A stretch of 64,000 nucleotides of DNA from Eilatimonas milleporae (GTDB taxonomy: Bacteria > Pseudomonadota > Alphaproteobacteria > Sphingomonadales > Kordiimonadaceae): positions 62,001 through 126,000 of the forward strand of contig NZ_REFR01000017.1 in NCBI RefSeq assembly GCF_003688555.1, given 5' to 3'. Below the pieces are notes generated by a model, which had not been told where the DNA came from, searched no databases, and saw nothing but the letters and a program-made list of their open reading frames with translations. This document shows, in pieces, positions 1 through 8,106 of the stretch (position 1 is the first letter of the stretch; each line of letters starts with the position of its first letter). The position numbers and the translations under genes were made by a program.

Positions 1-548
1 GGACGTTTGGTGGTGATAAGGATGGCGCCGCCCACGGCATTCCGCCCGTAAAGGGAACTGACCGGCCCCTTGACCACTTCGATCTGCTGAATGGCGACCA
101 GATCCCTGTTCAGGGCGTACGGGTCCGGCTGCAATACGCCGTCGACGACAAGGGCGTAAGACGGGTCGACGTCGCGGGCGTTGATGACGCCGCGGATGAT
201 CACCTGGGTGTCACCCGCTTCCGCCGTGTCCAGCATCAGGACATTGGGAACAAGCTGGGCGAAATCCGTCGGGCGCTGAATACCCGCTTTTTGAATGGTA
301 TCCTCGGAAAAGGCCGACACCGTGATCGGCGCATCCTTCAGGGACTCCTGCGTGCGCCGCGCCGTGATGAGGATTTCATCAATGGCGAAAGCCCCGCTGT
401 CCTCGTCCATGGACTGCGCGCCGTCGGCCCCGTTGGTTTCCTGTGTGCTTTCCTGTGCGGCGGCCGGCTGCGTGGCCCCCAGGCTCAAGGCCGTCATCAG
501 CGCCGTGATGGACGCGGATGCGGTTAACGTTGTTTTCAGACCAAACAT
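1..548 (-). CDS. TonB-dependent receptor, N-terminal part (runs off the window)
   Basis: Outer-membrane receptor that would import a ligand using TonB/ExbBD energy. Only the first 182 residues are inside the window. The start at 548 follows a good GGGAGG ribosome site. Residues 1-31 form a signal peptide ending at an AAA-Q cleavage site. A TonB-box-like stretch and the plug domain follow (EILITARRTQESLKDAP, then the conserved VIIRGV, VDGV and IEVVKGP..SLYGRNAVGGAI blocks). The barrel lies outside the window. It lies 103 bases downstream of hyuB on the same strand, so it is probably the uptake porin for the compound handled by the hydantoinase genes. The ligand cannot be inferred. Confidence 0.9.
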   Translation of the reverse strand, partial: MFGLKTTLTASASITALMTALSLGATQPAAAQESTQETNGADGAQSMDEDSGAFAIDEILITARRTQESLKDAPITVSAFSEDTIQKAGIQRPTDFAQLVPNVLMLDTAEAGDTQVIIRGVINARDVDPSYALVVDGVLQPDPYALNRDLVAIQQIEVVKGPVSSLYGRNAVGGAILITTKR

Positions 549-651
549 TCAACCCCTCCCAGATTATGCCTGTTTGATGTGTCGGCGGTCCGGCCCAGTG
601 GACTGCCGTGTTGTTCAGGGCCGGCATGCCTCGCGGCCCGCCGGCCCTGTT

Positions 652-2580
652 TCAGCCGTGCATCGCGACGGTCTCCTTCAGGGCGCCGTTTTTCGCCGCC
701 CGGTCGGCGTTGTCCGCGGCAGACCGGGAAAAGGCCGGCGCACGCGGCGGTTCCAACCCGGTGTCCGCCTTGCAGCGGTCGCGCAGGGTCTCCACCGTGC
801 CGCCGAAATCGAACAGGCCGGGCGTGCCGGCCTCCGCGGCCATCTGTTTGCGCAGCGCCTGTGTCGCCACGTCATCGACGGTGTGGCCATCCCCCCCGGT
901 CACCACGCCATAGCGCCGCGCGCCGTCGGGCGTGATCAGACCGGATTCCAGGTCGTGGATAACGGCGTCAAGGTCCCGTTCCAGCGGATTGCCCCAGCCG
1001 CCGCCGCCCCAGGTCTCGAAGAGGACATAGTCGCCGGCGTCCACCATGACATTGTCGCACTTGGCCGGCAGCAGTGTCTCGCTGCCATCGGCGCGGATCA
1101 GGGTTTTACGGCTGCGCTGGCCGGGCTGGCCGCCCTTGACCCCCCATGGATAGGTGAACCAGCGGTCGTCATGGATCGATACGCGGCCGGGCCGCAGAAA
1201 CCGGTAGCCCACGCGCATACCGTTGCCGCCCCGGTGCTGTCCGGGGCCGCCGCTGTCCGGTATGGTTTCGCTGACCTCGATACGGACGGGAAAGTAGCTT
1301 TCCACGAACTCGTTCGGGATATTGATGAATTTGGGCCAAAGCGAATGGCCGTCCGGTCCGTCGCCTGACGGTTTGCCGGGGATGCCGCCAAAGCCGATCT
1401 GGAAAAACAGGAACCATTTTTCATTTTCGTCCAGACCGGAATACATGAAATGCGGACTGGACGAGAAACCGGCGGCGCAGAGATAATCGGGATTGGCACT
1501 GCCGAAAAGGCCGCTGATGATGTCGAAAATACGCCCCAGGGCATGAGTGCGCCCGTTCAGCGCGGCGGGCCGCCTTGGCGCCAGCAGCGTACCGTCGGGG
1601 ATGCGTACCTCCATCAGGTCGAAAAAGCCGTCATTCAGCAGAATATCGGGATCGAACATCATCACCATGAACTGGCCACAGAACATTTTGAACATCTGGT
1701 CGCTGAGCAGCAGGTTGATACAGCCCAGCGATTGCGGGTCGGTGCGGCCGAAGTCGAAGATCATCCTGTCGCCCTCGCGCCACATGTCGCAGGCGATCCT
1801 GTAAGGCCCCATGCCGAGACCGTCGTCACAGACATAATCCTCGAAGCTGACCTTGCGTTCCGGCACGGTGGTGCGGATCAGATGCCGCATGGACCGGCGG
1901 TTGCGGTCCAGCAGTTCCTCGAGGGCGGAAACAAAGACGTCCACACCGTAACGGTCCGCCATTTCCAGGCAGCGGTTGCCGCCGGCGCGGCATGCCGCGA
2001 CGATGGCGTTGAAGTCACTCTCATTCCATTGCGGGACCCGGCAATTGTGCAGAATGATCTTCATCACATCCGTTTGCAGCTTGCCCTTGGAGAAGATTTT
2101 CACCGGCGGGATGACGATCCCCTCTTCATACAGGTCCACCGAGTCCACCGGCATGCTGCCGGGAACTTTTCCGCCGATATCCGTCATGTGCCCGAACATG
2201 GCCGACCAGTTGATCAGGCGGCCGTCCTTGAAAATCGGCATGCAGACCAACCAGTCATTGGCATGACTGATGGAACCCTTGCAGGCATAGGGGTCCGAGG
2301 TCAGCATGATATCGCCTTCCTCGATCTCGCCGTCATACAGGTCCATGAAGCCCTTGACCGGTGACCCGAACTGACCGGCCACCAGGCGCCCCCTGCGGTC
2401 GGTGATGACGGGGAAACCGTCGCGCTGCTCGCGGATGATCGGCGACATGGCCGTACGGAACAGCAGGGCATCCATCTGCCCGCGCGCGCTGACCAGGCCG
2501 TTTTCAATCAGGTCCAGCGTGATGGGATCAACGTCGGCTTTTTCAAATGGCGCGGTGTTCGGCTCGATAAGCGTGGCCAT
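652..2580 (-). CDS. hyuB: Hydantoinase B / oxoprolinase-family beta subunit
   Basis: A 642-residue protein of the HyuB family, the partner of HyuA in ATP-dependent hydantoinases, 5-oxoprolinases, caprolactamases and related acetone carboxylases. Characteristic segments are the N-terminal DPITLDLIENGL, the central GHMTDIGGKVPGS and the C-terminal SGGPGQHRGGNGMRVGY and WGGGGWGNP blocks. The start ATG follows a GAGAGAGA ribosome site 19 bases after hyuA, so the two genes are co-transcribed and should form a heteromeric cytoplasmic enzyme. Family members are hard to assign to a substrate by sequence; N-methylhydantoin, 5-oxoproline, lactams and cyclic imides all remain possible. Confidence 0.92.
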   Translation of the reverse strand: MATLIEPNTAPFEKADVDPITLDLIENGLVSARGQMDALLFRTAMSPIIREQRDGFPVITDRRGRLVAGQFGSPVKGFMDLYDGEIEEGDIMLTSDPYACKGSISHANDWLVCMPIFKDGRLINWSAMFGHMTDIGGKVPGSMPVDSVDLYEEGIVIPPVKIFSKGKLQTDVMKIILHNCRVPQWNESDFNAIVAACRAGGNRCLEMADRYGVDVFVSALEELLDRNRRSMRHLIRTTVPERKVSFEDYVCDDGLGMGPYRIACDMWREGDRMIFDFGRTDPQSLGCINLLLSDQMFKMFCGQFMVMMFDPDILLNDGFFDLMEVRIPDGTLLAPRRPAALNGRTHALGRIFDIISGLFGSANPDYLCAAGFSSSPHFMYSGLDENEKWFLFFQIGFGGIPGKPSGDGPDGHSLWPKFINIPNEFVESYFPVRIEVSETIPDSGGPGQHRGGNGMRVGYRFLRPGRVSIHDDRWFTYPWGVKGGQPGQRSRKTLIRADGSETLLPAKCDNVMVDAGDYVLFETWGGGGWGNPLERDLDAVIHDLESGLITPDGARRYGVVTGGDGHTVDDVATQALRKQMAAEAGTPGLFDFGGTVETLRDRCKADTGLEPPRAPAFSRSAADNADRAAKNGALKETVAMHG

Positions 2581-2599
2581 TGTCTCTCTCTCCCTTGCG

Positions 2600-4654
2600 C
2601 TACGCGTCCGGACGGATCAGGATATTGCCGAAGTCATCGATCTCGCCGGTATGACCGGGCAGGATCAGCGTTGTGGAATCCATTTCGGTGACGATGGCGG
2701 GGCCCGGCACCCTGTTGCCGGCTTTCAGTTTGCTCCGGTCGTAAATGGTGGCGGGCACGTCCTCGCCGTCGACGAAAATCTGCGTGTCCTGTGTCCGGGC
2801 CGCGCCGCAGTCCGGGCCGCCGGCCTCGATTTTTTGCGCGGCGGCGATGGGGGCGGCGCCTTCGACGACGGCGCGCAGATTGATGAACTCATGCTCGCTG
2901 TCCAGCCTGAAGGTGTAGAGCTTTTCATGCTCCGCATCGAAATGGTCGCGGATGACGCCAAGCCCTTCCCGCTCAAGCCGGTCCGGGTCCACCGGGACCG
3001 TCAGTTGCAGCGCCTGCCCGTGATAGCGGACATCGGCCTCGCACATGACGGTCTGTTCGCTGCGGGGGACGTTGTCCTTGTCCAGTGTCTTCGCCGCCCG
3101 TTCCGCCAGGCCCTTCAGGGTGCTGACCAGATCCGGCACGGACACGTCGCCAAACCGCGAGATCAGGGTCTGCGATGCCTCATCCCTGAGGCGGGTGGTG
3201 GCATCGCCGCTGGCGCACAGCACACCGGGACCGCGCGGAATGATAACGGGCCAGCAGCCAAGCAGTTTGCCCAGCGCGTTGCCGTGCAGCGGCCCCGCGC
3301 CGCCAAAGCCCATCAGGGCAAAGTCGCGCGGATCAAATCCCTGTTCGACCGATACCAGCCGCAGGGCACCGAACATATTTTCATTGACGATATCGATGAT
3401 ACCGGCGGCGGCCTGTTTGATCGTCATCCCCAATGCGTCGGCGATTTTTTTCACCGCGGCCTCCGCTTTCGGTCTGTCGATGGCCATATCGCCGCCAAGC
3501 TGGGATTCGGCCGGCAGATAACCCAGTACCACATTGGCATCGGTCACTGTCGGCTCCTCGCCGCCCTTGCAATAGGCCGCCGGACCGGGAACGGCGCCGG
3601 CGCTTTGCGGGCCCACCCGCAGCGCTTTTGTCAGTTCGGGCACATGGGCGATCGATCCGCCGCCGGCACCGACGGTGCTGATATCGACCGACGATGCTCG
3701 CACGGTCACATCCCCCACCGTCGTCTCCCGCCTGAGGCGGGCCTTGCCGTCCTTGACCAGCGCGACATCGGTGGATGTGCCCCCCATGTCGAACGTGATG
3801 ATGTTTTCAAACCCGGCCTGTCTGGCCACCCACAGGGCCCCGGACACGCCGCCGGCCGGGCCGCTCATCAGCAGGTTCACGGGATAGTCGGCGGCGGCAT
3901 CGGCGGACGACAGGCCACCGTCGGACCGCAGAATGCTGAGCGAAACGCCGTCCATGCGGCTGTCCAGCTCCCCGTTCAGATTCCGGATGTATTTGCTGAC
4001 GGCGGGACGTACGAAGGAATTGGCGACCGTTGTCACCGCCCGTTCATATTCCTGCATTTCGGGGATCACATCCGATGAAATGGAAACCTCGATCCCCGGC
4101 AGTTCGGCCCTGACGATATCGCGCACCTGACGCTCATGGTCGCCATTGGCGAAGGAATTGATCAGACATATGGTCACCGCTTCCACGCCGTCGCGGCGGA
4201 AAACATCCAGCCGGGCCCGGATCGTGTCGGTGTCGACCGGTCTGATGACGCTGCCGTCGGCCCCGATACGCTCGTCCACCTCGACCGTCCATTTCAGCGG
4301 GGCCATCGGGGCGCTCTTGTTGTAGATGACCCATCCGCCCAGTCCGCCCGGTATAAAGGACCGCGCGATGTGCAGGATCTGCCGGTATCCCTTTGTCGTG
4401 ATCAGGCCGACCTTGGCGCCGTTGCCGGTCAGGACGGCATTGGTCGCAACCGTGGTGCCGTGCATCACATAGTCGATGTCCGACGGGTCGATCCGGGCCT
4501 GCTCGCAGATGCGGTTGATACCGTTCAGGACCCCTATGGATGAGTCATGGGGCGTCGAGGGAACCTTGGCGGCATAGACTGTCGCAGTTGCCTGATCGAT
4601 CAGGGTCAGATCGGTAAACGTCCCACCCACATCAGCACCCAGTCGATAAACCAT
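2600..4654 (-). CDS. hyuA: Hydantoinase A / oxoprolinase-family alpha subunit
   Basis: The ATP-binding subunit of the hydantoinase/oxoprolinase family, about 684 residues. The N-terminal phosphate loop DVGGTFTDLTLID, the HGTTVATNA motif and the FDMGGTSTDVAL motif of the ASKHA-type fold are all visible. It is expected to phosphorylate the carbonyl of a cyclic amide so that the ring can be opened with HyuB. An in-frame GTG lies six bases upstream at 4660, but the GGGGAGG site sits directly against it and is spaced correctly for the ATG at 4654. The promoter region carries two TTCGAA sites and is shared with the divergent GntR regulator. Substrate unknown. Confidence 0.92.
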   Translation of the reverse strand: MVYRLGADVGGTFTDLTLIDQATATVYAAKVPSTPHDSSIGVLNGINRICEQARIDPSDIDYVMHGTTVATNAVLTGNGAKVGLITTKGYRQILHIARSFIPGGLGGWVIYNKSAPMAPLKWTVEVDERIGADGSVIRPVDTDTIRARLDVFRRDGVEAVTICLINSFANGDHERQVRDIVRAELPGIEVSISSDVIPEMQEYERAVTTVANSFVRPAVSKYIRNLNGELDSRMDGVSLSILRSDGGLSSADAAADYPVNLLMSGPAGGVSGALWVARQAGFENIITFDMGGTSTDVALVKDGKARLRRETTVGDVTVRASSVDISTVGAGGGSIAHVPELTKALRVGPQSAGAVPGPAAYCKGGEEPTVTDANVVLGYLPAESQLGGDMAIDRPKAEAAVKKIADALGMTIKQAAAGIIDIVNENMFGALRLVSVEQGFDPRDFALMGFGGAGPLHGNALGKLLGCWPVIIPRGPGVLCASGDATTRLRDEASQTLISRFGDVSVPDLVSTLKGLAERAAKTLDKDNVPRSEQTVMCEADVRYHGQALQLTVPVDPDRLEREGLGVIRDHFDAEHEKLYTFRLDSEHEFINLRAVVEGAAPIAAAQKIEAGGPDCGAARTQDTQIFVDGEDVPATIYDRSKLKAGNRVPGPAIVTEMDSTTLILPGHTGEIDDFGNILIRPDA

Positions 4655-4717
4655 CGACACACCTCCCCACGCGTCACGAAATTTTTCCTAATATGAAACA
4701 TTTTTCATTGTGGGTCA

Positions 4718-4750
4718 ATAGTTCGAATAAATTGTATTAGTTCGAACAAA
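4718..4750. promoter_or_regulatory. Two TTCGAA operator-like sites between hyuA and the GntR gene
   Basis: TTCGAA occurs at 4722-4727 and 4741-4746, both preceded by TAG and followed by YAAA, 19 bases apart and so roughly two helical turns on the same face. The second is an 8-base palindrome, GTTCGAAC. They lie 64-90 bases upstream of the hyuA start in the divergent promoter region. Similar AT-rich TTCGAA sites occur at three other promoters in the block, which suggests the adjacent GntR protein binds them. Binding is an inference. Confidence 0.6.
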
Positions 4751-4951
4751 AGTGATCGACGACGCTGGGGGCGGCTGGTAATTTGAAGATGCAGTGACCC
4801 GCCAGACTGCTGCAAAACGAACCCCTGCAAAACAGACTGCTGAAAAACAGATGCCAACCGTCGATACACACTGTCCGCAACGATTCGGCCATGGCCGGAT
4901 TTCCGATAATCCGGGCCTTGCCGCTTGTCCCGCGCGGGCCATCTGGCGTAC

Positions 4952-5701
4952 ATGGACACAATGATTTCTTCTGATACCCTCCCAGCCAACGCGTCCCGCC
5001 ATGAGATGCTGTACCGGACATTGCGGAAAGCGCTTGAAGGCAATCTTTACAAAATCGGCGAAATGATGCCGACGGAAACCTGTCTGTGCACCGAGCACCA
5101 GGTCAGCCGCTATGCCGTGCGGGAAGCGTTGAAGCGCCTCGAGGACGAAGGCTTCATCCGCCGCCGTCGCGGGTCCGGGACCCGTGTCATTTCCAACAAG
5201 CGCAAAAATCCGGTTTTTCGCCATGCCATCGGATCCCGCAGCGAACTGGAACTGTTTGCCCGTGGCACCCGCATTGAATTCGATGAGGGCACACTGCTGG
5301 AAACCGACGGCAAGCTGGCCCGTCTTCTGGGGTGTGACGAATTGCGGCGCTGGTACTGTTTCAAGGGTATCCGGTACGATCACGATACGCCTTTCGGGAT
5401 CACCACCATGTATCTCGATGCCAACCGCGTGGGTCAGCCCGGCGCCGAAGACTTCGGTCATGAACCGGTCTATCGCTGGATGGAGCGGCACGCCGGCCTG
5501 AGACTGAGCGGCGTATCCCAGGATGTAACGGCCGTGGCCCTGACCAAAGACCAGGCGGACCTTTTCGGGGAGGCCGCCGGCACGCCGGCCCTGCAGATCA
5601 TCCGGCGTTATTTTGACGAACAGAATATGGTTTTCGAGATTGCGGTGACCGTCCACCGGACGAATTTCGTGCACAACATGCGTATCCGGCACGACCCCTG
5701 A
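4952..5701 (+). CDS. GntR-family transcriptional regulator with UTRA domain
   Basis: A 249-residue HutC-type regulator. The N-terminal winged helix-turn-helix spans about residues 16-80 (MLYRTLRKALEGN, PTETCLCTEHQVSRYAVREAL, FIRRRRGSGT). A UTRA ligand-binding domain follows from about residue 95 to 240. The TTG at 4925 and ATG at 4961 are alternative starts; none has a strong ribosome site, and 4952 keeps the whole HTH. The gene is divergent from hyuA and convergent with a CoA transferase. It is the only regulator in the 0.5-11.9 kb block and the obvious candidate to read the repeated TTCGAA operators. The effector is probably the hydantoinase substrate or product. Confidence 0.9.
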   Translation: MDTMISSDTLPANASRHEMLYRTLRKALEGNLYKIGEMMPTETCLCTEHQVSRYAVREALKRLEDEGFIRRRRGSGTRVISNKRKNPVFRHAIGSRSELELFARGTRIEFDEGTLLETDGKLARLLGCDELRRWYCFKGIRYDHDTPFGITTMYLDANRVGQPGAEDFGHEPVYRWMERHAGLRLSGVSQDVTAVALTKDQADLFGEAAGTPALQIIRRYFDEQNMVFEIAVTVHRTNFVHNMRIRHDP

Positions 5702-5781
5702 TCGCGCCAGGGCGCAAACCACCGGCACACATCCGGCACGCATGTGGGGCGGCCCGCGCGGACCATCGCAGAGCCGGATCT

Positions 5782-6939
5782 TCAGATATTTTCGCGCCGG
5801 CCGGCGATCTCCTCGGTATTGGCGCCGAGGGCGGGGGCGGGATGTTGCGGCAGGCGCCGGCCGTTGAGCCGTATGGGATTGGCCAGCACGGTCATATCTC
5901 CGGCCACGGGGTGGACGAGCCGTTCGACCATAGCGGTTTCCGATACCAGAAAATCGCTGGTCAGCGCCTGTTGCAGGTCATAGAAGGGGGCCACGGGCAC
6001 CTTGCCCTGCAACCGTTCGACCCATACATCCGTGGGGTGCCGGGCAAAATCGGCATCCAGCAATTCGGTCAGCGCCTCCCGGTTCGACAGCCGCTCCGAC
6101 GGACTGGCGAAGCGCGGATCCTCGGCCAGATCGGCGCGCCCGAGCTCCGCCAGCAGCATCTGCCAGAAGCCCTCGTGCATGCAGCCCACATAAACCCAGC
6201 CGTCGGCCGTTTTATAAAGCTGGCACGGAACGGTGGACGGGTGGGCGGAACGGGGCTGCCGGTCGGTGACAATCCCCTCATTGAGAAACCATGTCCCCTG
6301 ATAGGCCAGCTGGTGCGTCGCCGCGTCGAAAAGCGATACGTCCACATCCATGCCCTTACCGCTGTGTTCGGCGGCCCGGATGGCACTGACAACGGCAAAG
6401 GCCATCATCATGCCGGTCATATAGTCCACCATCGACAATCCGACCCGTGTCGGCGGTGTGCCCGGCTCGCCCGTCAGCGCCATGAAACCGGTTTCCGCCT
6501 GCATCAGAAAATCATAGCCCGGCCAGCCGGCACGGCGGTTGTCCCGTCCGTATGCCGATATGTGACCGCACACAATGGCGGGATTGATATTCGACAGGGC
6601 GGCATAATCCAGTCCCAGCTTGGCCGGCAGGGTCCCGCGCATATTGTTCATGACCGCGTGCGCGTTTGTGACCAGATTTTCGAAAGTCTGCCGGTCAGCC
6701 GGGTTTTTGATATCCAGGCAGATACTCTTTTTATTGAGGTTGAAGGTCTGAAAATACAGGCTGTCGCCGGGGCCCAGCGTGTCCGGGCCGGTCTTGCGGG
6801 CATAATCTCCGCCCGTTGCCTCCGTCTCCACCTTCAGCACTTCTGCGCCCATGGCCGCCATGAACATGGTGGCATAGGGGCCGGCGCCGAACTGTTCGAA
6901 ACTGATGATCCGTAAACCGTCCAGGGGCAGAGACGTCAT
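5782..6939 (-). CDS. CaiB/BaiF (class III) CoA transferase
   Basis: A 385-residue family III CoA transferase. It begins with the family pattern LDGLRIISFEQFGAGP..TMFMAAMGAEVLKVE, followed by SICLDIKNP, and carries the expected catalytic aspartate in GLSMVDYMTG. Such enzymes move CoA between carboxylic acids through an enzyme-bound aspartyl anhydride. The ATG at 6939 has an AGGAG site nine bases upstream; a longer TTG start at 6960 would swallow that site. The gene is on the minus strand alone between the GntR gene and the hydrolase gene, with its own TTCGAA site about 140 bases upstream. It probably activates the carboxylic acid made in this pathway. The pair of CoA donor and acceptor cannot be named. 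Confidence 0.9.
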   Translation of the reverse strand: MTSLPLDGLRIISFEQFGAGPYATMFMAAMGAEVLKVETEATGGDYARKTGPDTLGPGDSLYFQTFNLNKKSICLDIKNPADRQTFENLVTNAHAVMNNMRGTLPAKLGLDYAALSNINPAIVCGHISAYGRDNRRAGWPGYDFLMQAETGFMALTGEPGTPPTRVGLSMVDYMTGMMMAFAVVSAIRAAEHSGKGMDVDVSLFDAATHQLAYQGTWFLNEGIVTDRQPRSAHPSTVPCQLYKTADGWVYVGCMHEGFWQMLLAELGRADLAEDPRFASPSERLSNREALTELLDADFARHPTDVWVERLQGKVPVAPFYDLQQALTSDFLVSETAMVERLVHPVAGDMTVLANPIRLNGRRLPQHPAPALGANTEEIAGRRENI

Positions 6940-7072
6940 TGGCGTATTCTCCTGTCGCAATCTTCAGCGGCCGGCGGCAGCGGCCGGTATGAGCGGGTAC
7001 CGGCCGTATGCCTGCCGGGGTCGATTTCGCGGGTCTGTCTTCGGTGTCCGGAAAAACATGAAATATATATCA

Positions 7073-7092
7073 AAATTATTCGAACTTTTCAA
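7073..7092. promoter_or_regulatory. TTCGAA operator-like site upstream of the CoA transferase
   Basis: ATTATTCGAACTTTTCA with its TTCGAA core at 7079-7084 lies about 140 bases upstream of the CoA transferase start. The 13-base string TTCGAACTTTTCA is repeated exactly at 8001-8013 in front of the next gene, which is hard to explain by chance in DNA of this GC content. Confidence 0.55.
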
Positions 7093-7147
7093 TGAATACA
7101 CTGTCCCGCGCGGGATTTCCGCGAGCATAAGGGCGGTGTCCCTGCGC

Positions 7148-7951
7148 TCAGACCGTCGCGTAAAAATCCCGCAGCAGATCGGCGAAGGCCTGCTTTAACG
7201 GCCGCCCCGCGATGACATGCGCAGCCCCTTCCATGACATGGCCGCGCGCATTGGGCAGTGCGTCCTCGATCGGTTTCGTGGTGCGCGGCCCGGTGACCTG
7301 ATCCAGCGGCGCGTGCAGGATCAGCGACGGTGTCTGAACCGTGCGCAGTGCGTCCATGACGTCGTGCCGTACACTGGCCTCGATAAAGCGGGCATGGGCG
7401 TCCACGCGCCCGTTCAGATGATGCCACACCCCGCTTTCGCCAAGCAGGCGGTCGATATTCTTGGCATAATAGCCCGGTTCGAATGACAGCAGCGAAACCG
7501 TCTTTTGAAAGGCGAGAAAGCCCATTTCCCTGTGGACGGTCAGGAAAAGCTCCAGCTGATCCTTCAGGAAACGGTCCATCGTCGCCCAGCTGCCCGTGTT
7601 GACCATGGACCGGGCCAGATCCGGCCGGGTGATGGAGATAATCTGGGTCACGCAGGCGCCGATGCCGACCATGCCCAGCAGGTGAACGTTTTTCAGGCCC
7701 AGATGGTCCAGAATGGCGCAGACATCGCGGGCATACAGATCCATGGTCGCGTCCAGGGTGGGGTCGTCGGTCGATTCGCCGATACCGCGATAATCCATGA
7801 TGATCACCTGATGGCGGTCCAGAAGCCCCCAGGGCAGGTGATGATGCTCGCCGTGGCAGAAGCTGCCCCACCCGCCCAGACAGACGACCGGGTCCCCCTG
7901 ACCGTGGACTTCATAATAAATTTGTGCGTTTCCGCGTTGCAGCACCGGCAT
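7148..7951 (-). CDS. Alpha/beta-hydrolase-fold protein without the nucleophile serine
   Basis: A 267-residue alpha/beta-hydrolase fold protein. The opening strands read YYEVHGQGDPVVCLGGWGSF, with IIMDYRGIGESTDD at the usual position. The nucleophile elbow should read G-x-S-x-G but here reads LLGMVGIGACVTQ; aligned on GACVTQ, the serine position is glycine. The acid (LILHAPLDQVTGP) and histidine (GAAHVIAG) regions are preserved. The protein may therefore be a non-hydrolytic member or use another mechanism. The ATG at 7951 follows GGGAGGG; a longer frame to 7993 has no ribosome site. A TTCGAA operator-like site sits 50 bases upstream, so it belongs to the same regulon as its neighbours. Confidence 0.85.
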   Translation of the reverse strand: MPVLQRGNAQIYYEVHGQGDPVVCLGGWGSFCHGEHHHLPWGLLDRHQVIIMDYRGIGESTDDPTLDATMDLYARDVCAILDHLGLKNVHLLGMVGIGACVTQIISITRPDLARSMVNTGSWATMDRFLKDQLELFLTVHREMGFLAFQKTVSLLSFEPGYYAKNIDRLLGESGVWHHLNGRVDAHARFIEASVRHDVMDALRTVQTPSLILHAPLDQVTGPRTTKPIEDALPNARGHVMEGAAHVIAGRPLKQAFADLLRDFYATV

Positions 7952-7994
7952 GATGGCCCTCCCGAAAGACGATCGCTCTGAGATTCTTTCCACA

Positions 7995-8014
7995 AATTAA
8001 TTCGAACTTTTCAG
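7995..8014. promoter_or_regulatory. TTCGAA operator-like site upstream of the hydrolase gene
   Basis: AATTAATTCGAACTTTTCAG with the TTCGAA core at 8001-8006, about 50 bases upstream of the hydrolase start. It shares TTCGAACTTTTCA with the site at 7079. It lies in the divergent promoter region with the citE-like gene. Confidence 0.55.
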
Positions 8015-8056
8015 AAAGCAACTGCTTTATATCTTTGACGTGATCCGGTGGCGGTG

Positions 8057-8076
8057 ATATTTATTCGAATAAATAT
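8057..8076. promoter_or_regulatory. Perfect 20-base TTCGAA palindrome upstream of the citE-like gene
   Basis: ATATTTATTCGAATAAATAT is a perfect 20-base inverted repeat without spacer, 31 bases upstream of the ATG of the lyase gene. It is the most symmetrical member of the TTCGAA family found in this block and probably the highest-affinity site. Such a length suits a homodimeric GntR-type repressor. Confidence 0.65.
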
Positions 8077-8106
8077 TCATCGTTTCGCTGCGGGATTCCT
8101 TATCCG

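Noticed and set aside
295-1368. Long plus-strand frame of 357 codons over the TonB receptor and hyuB
   Set aside because: It is antisense to two well-supported genes and has the Arg/Pro/Gly-rich composition typical of shadow frames in high-GC DNA.
6890-6905. Another TTCGAA within the first CoA transferase gene
   Set aside because: It is inside coding sequence, not AT-flanked, and the hexamer occurs by chance in genes.
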